Source of the DNA: Stomoxys calcitrans
Lineage: Eukaryota > Arthropoda > Insecta > Diptera > Muscidae
NCBI RefSeq assembly: GCF_963082655.1
Contig: NC_081555.1
Location: 19,774,378 to 19,838,377, forward strand
DNA length: 64,000 nt
Reading direction: 5' to 3'
Shown: one piece after another, positions 35,540-46,404 of the stretch
Layout of the letters: every line of letters starts with the position of its first letter
How positions within the stretch are numbered: position 1 is the first letter of the stretch
The notes under the pieces: generated by a model
Seen by the model: the letters and a program-made list of their open reading frames with translations, nothing else
Databases searched by the model: none
What the model was told of the DNA's origin: nothing
Position numbers and translations under genes: made by a program

Positions 35540-36012
35540 TTTTCGGCCCTTCTGCATAGCCCGTTCGGATCCTTAGCCCTTAGAAGTATTATAACATCGT
35601 CTGCATAGCAGACGGGTTCAAATCCCACCTCAGTCAGCATCCGTAATAGGTCATTTATGGTGGTCACCCATAGGAGGGGCGATAAAATGTCCCCCTGTGG
35701 CTTGCCCTATGCCACTTTCTCCCTTATATTTATGCCATGGGACACACAATTTATCCATCTGCATATGGTTTAGCATAGTCTCTAAGGACCGGGTCCACCC
35801 GGTACTGGTCTAAGGTATGGATCAATGTGTCGGTGCGCACAATGTTAAAAGCCCCCTCGATGTCAATGCATACCGCCAGTGTTTACGTTTTGGGCAGTCT
35901 CCACCATGCAGGCAGTCTCCACCGACCTTCCCTTGACATAGGCATGCTGTTTGTATTTGAGTGGGTCGCTGGATGTTCTACTCTTTATCATGGTGTCCAC
36001 AATACCTTCCAT
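35540..36012 (-). pseudogene. RT fragment of the NL1 family, minus
   Basis: Minus strand. It contains CYADDVIILLRAKDPNGLCRR (the catalytic YADD at about 35597-35608), preceded by TTINDLLRML, VRTDTLIH and a GAFNI-like region toward 36000. It matches the NL1 stretch 28089-28450 in content, so it is the same family in opposite orientation. Broken by stops near 35700-35780. Confidence 0.78.
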
Positions 36013-36021
36013 GGTACATCA

Positions 36022-36474
36022 ATAGTAAGTATCAGTGCAAAATCTCCAGTGGCTAGCTTTACGCGTTCGACAGCTATCGTGATTTCGTCAGACGGACGGA
36101 CATGGCTAGATCGACTCAGACCGTCGACTCTATCCAGAGTATATATTGGGTTGCCCAAAAAGTATTTGCGGATTTTTCATATAGTCGGCGTTGACAAATT
36201 TTTTCACAGCTTGTGACTCTGTAATTGCATTCTTTCTTCTGTCAGTTATCAGCTGTTACTTTTAGCTTGCTTTAGAAAAAAAGTGTAAAAAAAGTATATT
36301 TGATTAAAGTTCATTCTAAGTTTTATGAAAAATCCATTTATTTTCTTTTAAAAAATCCGCAATAACTTTTTGGGCAACCCAATATACTATATAGGGTCTT
36401 AGACAACAATTTCGAGGTGTTACAAATGGAATGACTAGATTAGTATACCCCCATCATATGGTGGTTCTTATAAA
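36022..36474 (+). mobile_element. A15: A right-end piece split by a MITE
   Basis: CTAGCTTTACGCGTTCGACA, GACGGACGGACATGGCTAGA, then the MITE (36144-36384), then AGGGTCTTAGAC and GTATACCCCCATCATATGG, TTATAAAAAC. The MITE entered the TA-rich run after the GTCY core. Confidence 0.86.
36144..36384 (+). mobile_element. MITE copy 5, in A15
   Basis: About 241 bp, plus orientation, both terminal repeats intact (left TTGGGTTGCCCAAAAAGTAT), flanked by TA/TATA. Confidence 0.95.
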
Positions 36475-38744
36475 AACTCAAAAAAAAACAACCAATGAAA
36501 GATTTAAAACAAAATTCTCATTATAAACATTGATTATCAAAGCTCAAATGGACATTTCAAGCCTGATTGTACCTATTTAACTCCCATTTATTACAAAACA
36601 AACCCAATGAAATATCACAAAATGCAAGTCATGCATATCAAGTACCATGCAAAGGGTCCTCATATGTATTGGCAGAATTATCATTAAAAACTCACAACAT
36701 TTTGTAACCTGCATTGTATTCAAATGAATTGAATGTTTGATCAAATCCTCTACAAAGGAAAAAAGGATATACAATGCAAAAAAACGCTTAATGGAGCTTG
36801 CAAAATATATTTCTTGTAAACATTTCTATACACCTCTTTCATGAATCAGTGCATAAAATTTCCATACAGATTAAAAAAGGCAAAATTGTGTTGATTAGGC
36901 GCATTTTTATAAAACCTAGAAAGGATATAACCTTTATAAAAGGATGTTTTACATAAACATGAGTTAGACAGCAAGGACCTGATAGTCCAACCCAAAACCC
37001 ACGTTAAATCTAAATTTCATCAGCTCTTTATATACTTCTTGCATATCCTTTATTTCAACAAATTTTCCATAATCATCCCTATGTATTTTTCAACCAATTT
37101 TAATCCATACCATTATGCAGGATAATTCAAAACACCCAATATTTCCAAAAATGTTTAGAGTAAAAAAAATTTTCAATTTGTCTTTATTGAACCGTGACAC
37201 ATAACTTACATTAGTCCCTCTCTCTCTCTCTCTCTCTCGCAATTTGAAAATGTATGCAGCCTAAAAGTATGCAAATATTCACAAAGTACTCAACCTTACC
37301 CTCTCACACTCACACAAATGCAGCATTTTATACAATTCGTTGGACACTGCAATCACTTATCTGTTGATGACACAAACTGCCGATAGTGTTGATGCGTTTG
37401 TTGTAGTTGTTGTTGTCCTATTTGCATTTGTAAAATACAAATTATCACGGCAATGTGATTTTTATTTCGCATTGCGTACAATACAATTTGTCCATAGCAA
37501 TTGTGTGCAATTTGCTTTTGCATTGGTGTGTATGCTTGGTTAATGTCTATGTATGCGGTTTCAATTTGATTAAGGTTGGCCTAAATGCGTTTGTAAATTT
37601 TATGTTTTAAGCACACATTTTATACAGGGTGGCGAGAAATAGGAAAGAAAATTTATGCAAAGAGAAAATGTCAATGAAATCATCAAAGAATACAAAATTG
37701 TGCCCCCTGAATTATCAGATAGATAGACAGGCGGAAGGACTGACAGACGGACAAACATTTGAACATTGACCCTTTTGCAATCTCCTCCGACCCAAACAAA
37801 TAAGTCGTCTTTTTTCAAAATTTGAAGCAGCTAGCTAGCTACTCGTTCGGGAGTTCGCGTGTGTTTAACAGTAACAAACTTCCGCCACACCCTTTTTTTC
37901 CCTGCTAACCGTCCACAATTATATGTGCACTCATGCATTCTTTTGTAAGTGGGAGGAGGGGGGCAGGAACGGGTAATGTTTGAAGCCACTACAAAAGTGT
38001 TAATACTTGACACGTTTATGGTATTAAGTGTAAAGCAATGTCCCATGGTATTGTAGCGCATCAAATATTTAAATATAATTTAATGTGAATTTGATGTTGT
38101 CCACATCAGCGCTGGCATCATCATTACATTACCAAACAATGCAAGTAGATTGATTTCGATGTTATTGAGTTGTAATCAAACATGCTCGATGATGCGTAGA
38201 TTATTGAAATTGAGCAGTGTAAATTTTGACTACAAATTACAATCGCCACAATTAATGGGGGGTTTTTTTTTTGTTATTTTTGTTACTGGAGATAAATGTC
38301 GACAATGACCAGACGGTCGGAAGGATGGGTAGAGATAGAGCGAAGCAGAGGACATGCATAGTAAAACGGATGGACAGACAGATGAGAGGGTGCTGGTATC
38401 TGTGGGATTCAGTGGAACTACTGGAGGCTTGAAAGACCCACAGGATATTTAAAGCCGAAGGGATGGACTTACATTGTTAAATTATACAATTAAAAACAAT
38501 TTTTTTTTCTAATTCTCTGGCCATACTTCCGCTTTTTTTTGGTTTTGGTTGGCAACAAAAATATGTCCCTAGATTACTGATAGCCATGATTGTAAACTAA
38601 TACATCCGGCATAAAATTACCATAATATGAATGAATGCGGTGCAATTAGTTTGTAATCGTAATAGAGTTATATCCTTCCGTTACCATTTAATATCAATGA
38701 CACTGTAGGCAACATAAGAGGTTTTAAGCAAAAGGCATGTTCAA
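36475..38744. other. Mostly unique sequence, no recognisable gene
   Basis: Contains a (CT)n run at 37217-37238, a TTG-rich patch near 37395-37415 and a worn A-type piece at about 37735-37865 (GACAGACGGACAAAC, then AGCAGCTAGCTAGCTACTCG). Open frames at 37340-37543 and 37831-38064 (minus) match nothing known. The longest repeat-poor stretch in the window, so the best place to look for host exons or regulatory DNA with comparative data. Confidence 0.5.
37217..37238. repeat. (CT)n microsatellite
   Basis: Eleven or so CT dinucleotides in a row, inside otherwise unique sequence. Confidence 0.9.
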
Positions 38745-39056
38745 TGAAATTTTTCTCTAAGTACAAAAATTTTAATAAAATTTTCTCTAAAGACAAAATT
38801 TCTAAAAAATTTTCTCTGAAGACCAAATTCCCAAAAAATTTTCTCTAAAGACAAAATTCCTATGAAATTTTCTGTAAAGACAAAATTCCTATGAAATTTT
38901 CTCTAAAGACAAAATTCCAATGAAATTTTCTCTGAAGACCAAATTCCTATGAAATTTTCTCTAAAGACAAAATTCCTATAAAATTTTTTCTAAAGAAAAA
39001 ATTTCTGAGAAGTTTTCTCTAGAGATCAAATTTCTATGAATTTTTCTCCAAAAACA
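38745..39056. repeat. 29-bp minisatellite
   Basis: About ten diverged copies of a 29-bp unit, AAATTTTCTC then TAAAGACAAAATTCCTATG, ending where A16 begins. The copies differ by substitutions and small indels. Confidence 0.88.
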
Positions 39057-39409
39057 AACTTATATACCTTCCACCATGGATCGCATTTTTCGAGTTTTTT
39101 TCCCGGTATTTCTTTTAGGCAAACAAAGGATAAAAGAAAAAAATTGCTGTCGAGTTAGAGCTATATTAAGTTATGGTCCGATTCGCACCATAATTAAATT
39201 AAATGTTGGAGACCATAATAGAGGTCACTGTGTAAAATTTCAGCCAATTCGAATAAAAATTTCGGCCTCTACGGGCCCAAGAAGTAAAATTGGGAGATAG
39301 GTTTTTATGGGATATGTATCAGGCTATAGACCAATTCAGACCATATTGGACACGTATGTTGAAGGTCATAGGAGAAGCCGTTGTACAAAATGTCAGTTAG
39401 ATGGGATAA

Positions 39410-39892
39410 TAAAGGGTGATTTTTTTGAGGTTAGGATTTTCATGCATTAGTATTTGACAGATCACGTGGGATTTCAGACATGGTGTCAAAGAGAAAGATG
39501 CTCAGTATGCTTTGACATTTCATCATGAATAGACTTACTAACGAGCAACGCTTGCAAATCATTGAATTTTATTACCAAAATCAGTGTTCGGTTCGAAATG
39601 TGTTCATTCACCGTTCAGCGATGAGGCTCATTTCTGGTTGAATGGCTACGTAAATAAGCAAAATTGCCGCATTTGGAGTGAAGAGCAACCAGAAGCCGTT
39701 CAAGAACTGCCCATGCATCCCGAAAAATGCACTGTTTGGTGTGGTTTGTACGCTGGTGGAATCATTGGACCGTATTTTTTCAAAGATGCTGTTGGACGCA
39801 ACGTTACGGTGAATGAACACATTTCGAACCGAACACTGATTTTGGTAATAAAATTCAATGATTTGCAAGCGTTGCTCGTTAGTAAGTCTGTT
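39410..39892 (+). mobile_element. M2: fold-back, internally deleted mariner
   Basis: The left terminus TAAAGGGTGATTTTTTTGAG matches M1. A start-of-transposase segment follows: ATG at 39526, then NRLTNEQRLQIIEFYYQNQ. It is fused to a catalytic segment EAHFWLNGYVNKQNC ... VWCGLYAGGIIGPYFF. After that, 39806-39889 is an 84-bp inverted copy of 39531-39614. The 3' half, the second and third catalytic regions and the right terminus are gone. Nested in A16. Confidence 0.86.
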
Positions 39893-39997
39893 ACGCCCTC
39901 TAGAGGCTCAATAAATCAAGACCTCCAGATCGGCTTGAATGACAGCTATATCAGGTTATAGACCGATTTGAACCATAGTTGGCACATTTGTTGGAAG

Positions 39998-40222
39998 TAT
40001 TGGGTTGCCCAAAAAGTAATTGTGGATTTTTCATATAGTCGGCGTCGACCAATTTTTTTCACAGCTTGTGACTCTGTAATTTCATTCTTTCTTCTGTCAG
40101 TTATCAGCTGTTACTTTTAGCTTGCTTTAGAACAAAGGTATAAAAAGTTCATTCTAAGTTTTATTAAAAATGCATTTACTTTCTTTTAAAAAATCCGCAA
40201 TTACTTTTTGGGCAACCCAATA
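39998..40222 (+). mobile_element. MITE copy 6, in A16
   Basis: About 225 bp, plus orientation, with perfect outer ends flanked by TA. The interior is ~15 bp short (AGAACAAAGGTATAAAAAGT replaces a longer AT-rich stretch). It shares GTCGGCGTCGACC and TAATTGTGG with copy 7, so these two are close relatives. Confidence 0.95.
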
Positions 40223-41620
40223 ATAACGGAACACGTTATGCCGAACTTCAGCCAAATCAGATCGAAATTGCGCCCTCTAGAGGCTCAAGAAGTCAAGGCC
40301 CCCAGATCGGTTTATATGACAGCTATATCAGGTTTTGGACCGATTTCAACCATACTCAGCAAAGTTGTAGGAAGTTGCAACAAAACACCTCATGCAAAAT
40401 TTCAGTCGAATCGAACGAGAATTGCGCCCTCTAGAGGCTTAAGAATTCAAGACCCCAGATCGGATTATATGACAGCTATATCAGGTTATGAACCGATTAC
40501 AAACATACTCTGCACAGTTGTTGGAAGTCACAACCTAACATGTCGTGCAAAATTTCAGCCAAATCGGATAGAAATTGCGCCCTCTGGAGGCTTAAGAATT
40601 CAAGACCCCAGATCGGATTATATGACAGTTATATCAGGTTACGAACCGATTTCAAACATACTCTGCACAGTTGCTGGAAATCATAACAAAACACCTCATG
40701 CAAAATTTCAGCCAAATCGGATGGGAATTGCGCCCTCTAGTGGCTCAAGAAGTCAAGACCTCAGATAGGTTTATATGACAGCTATATCAGGTTATGGATC
40801 GATTTGAACCATCTTTGACACAGTTATTAAAAGTCATAACCTTACACGTCGTGCAAAATTTCAGCCAAATCGGATAGAAATTGCGCCCTCTGGAGGCTTA
40901 AGAATTCAAGACCCCAGATCGGATTATATGACAGCTATATCAGGTTTTGGACCGATTTCAACCATACTCAGCAAAGTTGTAGGAAGTTGCAACAAAACAC
41001 CTCATGCAAAATATCAGTCGAATCGAACGAGAATTGCGCCCTCTAAAGGCTTAAGAATTCAAGACCCCAGATCGGATTATATGACAGCTATATCAGGTTA
41101 TGAACCGATTACAAACATACTCTGCACAGTTGTTGGAAGTCACAACCTCACACATCATACAAAATTTTAGCCAAACCGAATGAAAATTGCGCCCTCTGGA
41201 GGCTTAAGAATTCAAGACCCCAGATCGGATTATATGACAGCTATATCAGGTTATGAATCGATTACAAACATACTCTGCACAGTTGTTGGAAATTGTAACA
41301 AAACACTTCATGCAAAATTTCAGTCATACCGAATGAGAACTACGCCCTCTGGTGGCTCAAGAAGTCAATAACCAATATCGGTTTATATGGCAGCTATATC
41401 AGATTATTTACCGATTTAGACCATCCTTCGAAAGTCTGGCGAATTGCAGTAAACTAAAAATCCCCCTGCCACAATCGCCTCAGGAGGGGATGGCATCGAA
41501 ACGGGACCCGACAAGCCCTATGTGGGTGGGTCATTCGATTGGACAGGGTGTGGGCCGACGGGAAAGGACAGAACTCAGCAGGTACTTCAACAGCAAATTC
41601 CAAAGAAGTTTTTACATGGC

Positions 41621-41765
41621 ATAGTACCTCACAAATGCATCGGCAGCATTAGGAAGGGAAAACCAACGCTGAAAATTTTTTCTGACAGTCTCGCCAGGAT
41701 TCGAACACAGGCGTTCAGCGTCATAGGCGGACATGCTAACCTCTATGCTACGGTGGCCTCCGCTT
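41621..41765 (-). mobile_element. SINE1 head, minus
   Basis: On the minus strand: GGAGGCCACCGTAGC then GAGGTTAGCATGTCCGCC (A box), GCCTGTGTTCGAATCC (B box), then the body through GTACTATGCC. Flanking 41438-41620 is unassigned. The open frame 41522-41950 runs through the SINE and is not a gene. Confidence 0.82.
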
Positions 41766-42087
41766 CAACAGCAACAGCTAGTGAAACATCTAAGGAGGAA
41801 TCGTACACACCACAAGTGTTTAGTGTCCTGAGGAAGAGTCGTTCCACTGCTTTCTCCACTGCCCCTGGATGCGTGGGGAAACTCATCAAGACAAGATCGA
41901 ACGAATTTTGTGAGGATGAACGCAACAGTGGTGGAAATTTTGAATCCTGACTATGGTCCGGTTTCTGTAGATAAATCTCCACCATAGTAAGGAGGTACTT
42001 AAAGTCTTTCTGATGGCAGGAGGATTTGACGTAATTCTTAGCCAGGGACCATGGGTGTGAGGAGGAATGGTTGTGAACTAAGAATTG

Positions 42088-42329
42088 TATTGGGTTGCCC
42101 AAAAAGTAATTGTGGATTTTTCATATAGTCGGCGTCGACCAATTTTTTTCACAGCTTGTGACTCTGTAATTGCATTCTTTCTTCTGTCAGTTATCAGCTG
42201 TTACTTTTAGCTTGCTTTAGAAAAAAAGTGTAAAAAAAGTATATTTGATTAAAGTTCATTCTAAGTTTTATTAAAAATGCATTTACTTTCTTTTAGAAAA
42301 TCCGCAATTACTTTTTGGGCAACCCAATA
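42088..42329 (+). mobile_element. MITE copy 7
   Basis: About 242 bp, plus orientation, perfect ends and TA on both sides. It shares diagnostic changes (TAATTGTGG, GTCGGCGTCGACC) with copy 6. Confidence 0.95.
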
Positions 42330-42689
42330 ACTTAAGGGTACGGGAAGTGAGAGTCATGCAGCCTGTATTCCTGCAAAGAGTAGTCTAAATGGTTTTTTTT
42401 TTCTTCCGTCGCTAAGCACTGAAGATTCAGTAGTAGACAGCCTTGAAAAAAATAAGTCTCATTACTGGCTGGCTTCCTTATATATGGCACACGATTCAGA
42501 GATGCCGCCTTAAAACCTCAAGTTGCTGGTTGAACCTGCTACTGCAGGGAAGAAGAGCCTCATTGTAGAAAGTGATGTTAAAGCACATCACCAGATATGA
42601 GGAAGTTCGGATATAAACGAAAAACGGTGAGCTCCTTATCGAATATTTTATAAGTTGCAATCTGGCGATTTGTAATGTAGGGAATTAAC
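42330..42689. other. No recognisable gene
   Basis: Unassigned sequence between a MITE and a retrotransposon relic. No domain seen. Confidence 0.45.
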
Positions 42690-43098
42690 CAACCATTTTT
42701 ACCAGGAGTTGGCCCACCTTCGTCTTCCTTGTGAACAGGCAAATTTCAGTCTTCTCTGGGTTAACATTTAGACCTCTGCGTCTAGCCCTGGACTAAGGTG
42801 GACCAACTTTAGGCACCATGTTTCCTCAATAGAACGATTTCGTTATTTGGCTTAACATCTAGACCTGTGGATCTAGCCCTGGGTTAAGGTGGGCTAACTT
42901 AACGCACCATGTTTCCTCAATAGAACGATTTCGATATATGACAAGCTGAAATACTTAGCTGTGATCTTGAACAGGAAACTGAATTGGAAGTGTCACATTC
43001 AGTAGCGTACCAAGAAGGCTCACAGCTGTTGGGCACTATGTAGATGGGCCGTAGGCTCAAAATGGGAACAGAATTCGAGGATAGTCCACTGGCTCGAC
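42690..43098. pseudogene. Inverted-junction relic of an NL1-type element
   Basis: The left part (about 42690-42800) codes on the minus strand: LNVNPEKTEICLFTRKTKVGQ. The right part (about 42885-43098) codes on the plus strand: NAPCFLNRTISIYDKLKYL, VILNRKLNWKCH and CWALCRWAVGSKW. Between them GCACCATGTTTCCTCAATAG occurs twice, about 80 bp apart. The two halves are adjacent parts of one RT reading, joined in opposite orientation, as expected from twin priming during insertion. The region aligns in content with NL1 28480-28730. Confidence 0.78.
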
Positions 43099-43240
43099 TT
43101 AAGCCACATTTCGCGTGACTAGACTTACCTTTGGAATTTTATAACTATGTCTTCTTGGTTTGGCCCGAGGTCATCGAACAATTTACAAAAACTGGTATTG
43201 GTGTTTTATTTAATTGTCTTATTTGTAATTTTTACCAATA

Positions 43241-43269
43241 TTTCGACCACCGCCGGTGATCTTCATCAG
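43241..43269 (-). ncRNA. Hammerhead-like core, inverted copy
   Basis: Reverse complement of the motif at 43375-43403: TTTC at 43241-43244, the stem halves, then TCATCAG at 43263-43269. Same extra nucleotide. It sits in the left arm of the hairpin, so the two cores face each other. Confidence 0.38.
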
Positions 43270-43374
43270 GGTTTGAAATTTTGAAACAAAACAATAGACT
43301 TTTTCTTTACAGCGCACAAGTTCGACTCGCGCTGTAAAGCAAAAGTCTATTGTTTTGTTTCAAAATTTCAAACC

Positions 43375-43403
43375 CTGATGAAGATCACCGGCGGTGGTCG
43401 AAA
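43375..43403 (+). ncRNA. Hammerhead-ribozyme-like core
   Basis: CTGATGA at 43375-43381, a helix GATCACC (43383-43389) with GGTGGTC (43393-43399) closed by GGC, then GAAA at 43400-43403. This matches the C-U-G-A-N-G-A / stem II / G-A-A-A core of hammerhead ribozymes, except for one extra A at 43382. I could not identify a convincing stem III and cleavage site, so activity is uncertain. The inverted copy is on the minus strand at 43241-43269. Confidence 0.4.
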
Positions 43404-43416
43404 TATTGGTAAAAAT

Positions 43417-43656
43417 TATTGGGTTGCCCAAAAAGTAATTGCGGATTTTTTAAAAGAAAGTAAATCCATTTTTAATAAAGCTTAGAATGAACTTTAATCA
43501 AATATACTTTTTTTACACTTTTTATCTAAAGCAAGCTAAAAGTAACAGCTGATAACTGACTGAAGAAAGAATGCAATTACAGAGTCACAAGCTGTGAAAA
43601 ATTTGTCAACGCCGACTATATGAAAAATCCGCAATTACTTTTTGGGCAACCCAATA
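43417..43656 (-). mobile_element. MITE copy 8
   Basis: About 240 bp, minus orientation, both ends intact. It lies exactly between the hairpin's right arm and a B element (B2). Its left TA overlaps the end of the hairpin arm. Confidence 0.95.
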
Positions 43657-43980
43657 TATGGGAGCTATATCCAAATCTGATCCGATTATTTCCAACTTCG
43701 CTAGGGTTTGTCTCTGGACCCAAGGAAATGTATGTGCAAAGTTTGAAGCCAATCGTATGAAAATTGCTACCTGTAGTTTGTACCCAAATTAACTGGGACA
43801 AGCGGATCTTTCAATGGGTCTGTCTCTCTTCCTTCTGGGTGTTACAAACAAATGCACCAAGCTATAATACCCTGTACCACAGTCATGGTGTTGGTTATGA
43901 AAACTTGCTAAATGCGATCCATTGTCGAGAGTATATAAAATTCGCTCCGGCCCAACTTATAGCGCTTTTGTTTGTTAAAG
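43657..43980. mobile_element. B2 right end joined to an A left end
   Basis: 43657-43898, plus orientation: the last B repeat (GGGAGCTATATCCAAATCTG), the conserved block (TTTCAATGGGTCTGTCTC), then ATAATACCCTGTACCACAGT. 43899-43980: an A left terminus on minus (GCGATCCATTGTCGAGAGTA, TTCGCTCCGGCCCAACTTAT, GCGCTTTTGTTTGTT). No microsatellite remains in B2. Confidence 0.72.
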
Positions 43981-44264
43981 CTTCATTGTTTTAGCCAATG
44001 TGTCGTATGAGCAACATTATTATCAGAAACATTCAAATAACGTATACGCAACCTATACACGATTTTGCATAATTTGCTCATTCTCCATTGGATATGAAAA
44101 AATAATTTTCCTCTCGATTGGGATGGGGCTTATTTGTTATGTCGGCTTAATTTGAAACCGTTACCATTTTCTATTCACTTGGCCCAAGACTGTTAATTGG
44201 AAGAAACTACTGCTTATCGTCGAGGGTTAGTTTTTGATGCTGTTTTTTTCCACTACCAGGTCAT

Positions 44265-44322
44265 ATGGCAAACGCTTTCAGAGTATCGGCCCGGCCAAAC
44301 TTAATGCGCTTTTACTTGTAGT
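44265..44322 (-). mobile_element. A left-terminal scrap
   Basis: GAGTATCGGCCCGGCCAAAC then TTAATGCGCTTTTACTTG, about 58 bp of the hairpin end on the minus orientation. Confidence 0.68.
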
Positions 44323-44880
44323 TTCTGTATTCGATGCGCTTACTTTAATCTCCACCACTTTGATGACTTACCAACCACCATGTTCGATATGTGTAAAAAA
44401 TGAAAAATCAAAATCATTTCATGTATATGTTATCAATTACATAGAGCCATTTTAAGGATATCCCATGTTTCAATATCCTGACTATGTGCATATTGCAACT
44501 ATTTGGTTCTGTGATTGTTCAGTGATTGATGGACGGGCGCATTTCCTATCTAGAATTGGGTCAAATAATCACTTTGATGGCGGCTTGCATTGATGGCCAA
44601 ATTAAAATAAAACTTATGATGTAAAAAAAAAAACACCACACAAGAATTGAAATGGAAAATATTTCACATTTCATTGATGCCCATCATATCAAACTGATGT
44701 AGTGGAAAAAATGCAGTTTTAAATTAAAATTAAGGCTGTTGGCCTTCAACAGATTTTCAATTAGTGACAATGGAAAATCCTTTAATAGTACATAAAGGGT
44801 TTAAAAATAACACTCAATATGTCATGTAAAGAGAAAATTTATTTAAAGAATTACGTAAGAGTTGGAAGGCAAGGTAGTTC
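44323..44880. other. No recognisable gene
   Basis: AT-rich, unassigned. The open frame 44234-44455 begins in the A scrap and has no known domain. Confidence 0.45.
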
Positions 44881-44966
44881 GAACGCCTGGGTTCGAATTG
44901 TGGCTAGAAAACCAGAAAATTTTTCAGCGCTAGTTACGCCCTCCCAATGCGGGCGACATTTGTGAA
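44881..44966 (+). mobile_element. SINE1 internal piece
   Basis: ACGCCTGGGTTCGAATTGTG (B box region), then CAGCGCTAGTTACGCCCTCC and GGGCGACATTTGTGAAG. The A-box part is missing. Confidence 0.72.
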
Positions 44967-46157
44967 GAATTAAACGAGCAAGGCGTTGTACAAAGTTCTG
45001 GGAAGATTGGTTAATAAATGCGCTTGCAATGGTTCTAGGTGTGAAAATGGGGCGATATATATATGAGAGCTATATCTAAATCTTAACCGATTTCTATGAA
45101 ATTCGCCAGTAATGTCGTGCGTCATAAAAAAATCCTTCTTGCCAAATTTCGAGAGAATCGGTTAATAAATGACCATTTTATTGCATTATTTCTGCAAATC
45201 AGACGAATATATATAGGAGCAAAAATCGGGTGATATATCTATATATATATATGTGAGAGCTATATCTAAATCTGAACCGATTTCTATGAAATTCACCAAT
45301 AATGTTGAAAGTCATAAAAAATCCTCTCTGCCAAATTTCGAGAGAATCGGTTAACAAATGACCATTTTATTGCATTATTACTGCAAATCGGAAGAACATA
45401 TATATGAGAGCTATATCTAAATCTGAACCGATTTCTATGAAATTCACCAATAATTTTAAGAGTCATAAAAAAATCCTTCCTGCTAAATTTCGAGAGAATC
45501 GGTTAATAAATGACCATTTTATTGCATTATTTCTGCAAATCGGACGAACATATATATGAGAGCTATATCCAAATCTGAACATATTTCAAGCAATTTTCTC
45601 AGATATTTTAGTAGTCGTCGAGCAAGACGTTGTTCGAAGTTTTGGGAAGATTGGTCAATAAATGCACTTGCAATGGCTCTAGGAGCGAAAATCGGGTGAT
45701 ATATATATATATATGAGAGCTATATCTAAATCTGAACCGATTTTTATGAAATTCACCAATAATGTTAAGAGTCATAAAAAAATCGTTCGTGCCCAATTTC
45801 AGGAGAATCGGTTAACAAATGACCATTTTATTGCATGATTACTGCAAATCGGACGAACATATATATGGAAGCTATATCCAAATCTGAACCGATTATTTCC
45901 AGGTTCAACAGGCTTCGTCTCAAGGCCGAAAACACATGTCTGTACCAAATTTGAAGACGATCAGATGAAAATTGCGACCTGTAATTTGTACACAAATTAA
46001 CATGGACGGACAGACAGACGGAATAGCTAAATCGTATCAGAAAGAAGTGATTCTGAGCCGATCGGTATACTTATCAATGGGTCTATCTCTCTTTCTTTTG
46101 GGTGTGAAAAACAAACAAATGCACTAAGTTATAATACCCTGTACCACAGTAGTGGTG
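44967..46157 (+). mobile_element. B3: B element, left end missing
   Basis: Five to six ~152-bp repeats, with AAATGACCATTTTATTGCAT as landmark and TA-rich stretches (TATATATATATG) between. Then a single GACGGACAGACAGACGG core (46005-46021), the conserved block (GCCGATCGGTATACTTATC) and the right end ATAATACCCTGTACCACAGT, GGTGTAGGGTATA. Plus orientation. An internal copy of a unique-looking piece (CGAGCAAGACGTTGTTCGAA at 45618) echoes the 5' end at 44977, suggesting a duplicated segment. Confidence 0.83.
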
Positions 46158-46162
46158 TAGGG

Positions 46163-46340
46163 TATACAAATGGTATGGCAGCCATATAAAACTTTCTCTC
46201 CAAAAGAGGTGTCGCATTGCGGCACACACCTCGGACTCGGCTATAAGAAGGAGGACCCTATCATCGAGCTTAAACTTGAACCGGATAGCGCCCATTGATA
46301 TGTGAGAAGTTTGCCTCTGTCCCTTAATGGAATGTTCCTG
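46163..46340 (+). mobile_element. SINE1 distal body
   Basis: CAGCCATATAAAACTTTCTC, AAAGAGGTGTCGCATTGC, CTCGGCTATAAGAAGGAGG and CATTGATATGTGAGAAGTTT, ending TTCCTGGGCAAATTA. It preserves the 3' end of the SINE, also seen at 55801. Confidence 0.8.
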
Positions 46341-46404
46341 GGCAAATTAGCATAGATAATTTTTAACCATTACGAATGTCACCGAAGAAAAAGCTTAAAA
46401 TCGA

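Larger units (their letters stand above)
39057..41437 (+). mobile_element. A16: A element with two nested insertions
   Basis: Starts at TATACCTTCCACCATGG (hairpin end missing). The left block with TTAGGCAAACAAAGG is followed by mariner M2 (39410-39892). Repeats resume at CCCTCTAGAGGCTC, are split by a MITE (39998-40222), then continue as about eight 153-bp copies (GCGCCC at 40269, 40424 and 40577). The right end is missing. The long open frame at 40208-40768 starts inside the MITE edge and runs through repeats. It is an artefact. Confidence 0.88.
43227..43418. repeat. 192-bp near-perfect hairpin, possible Penelope relic
   Basis: The 89-bp left arm (43227-43315) and 90-bp right arm (43329-43418) are complementary with about one mismatch or indel, around a 13-bp loop. 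Each arm carries a CTGATGA...GAAA arrangement, in opposite strands. Penelope-like elements are known to carry hammerhead motifs in their terminal repeats and often show inverted terminal arrangements, so this is a plausible remnant. No RT or GIY-YIG sequence is seen nearby. MITE copy 8 starts at the right edge. Confidence 0.6.

Noticed and set aside
41522..41950. 142-codon open frame as a possible gene
   Set aside because: It runs antisense through a SINE1 head. The rest has no recognisable domain.
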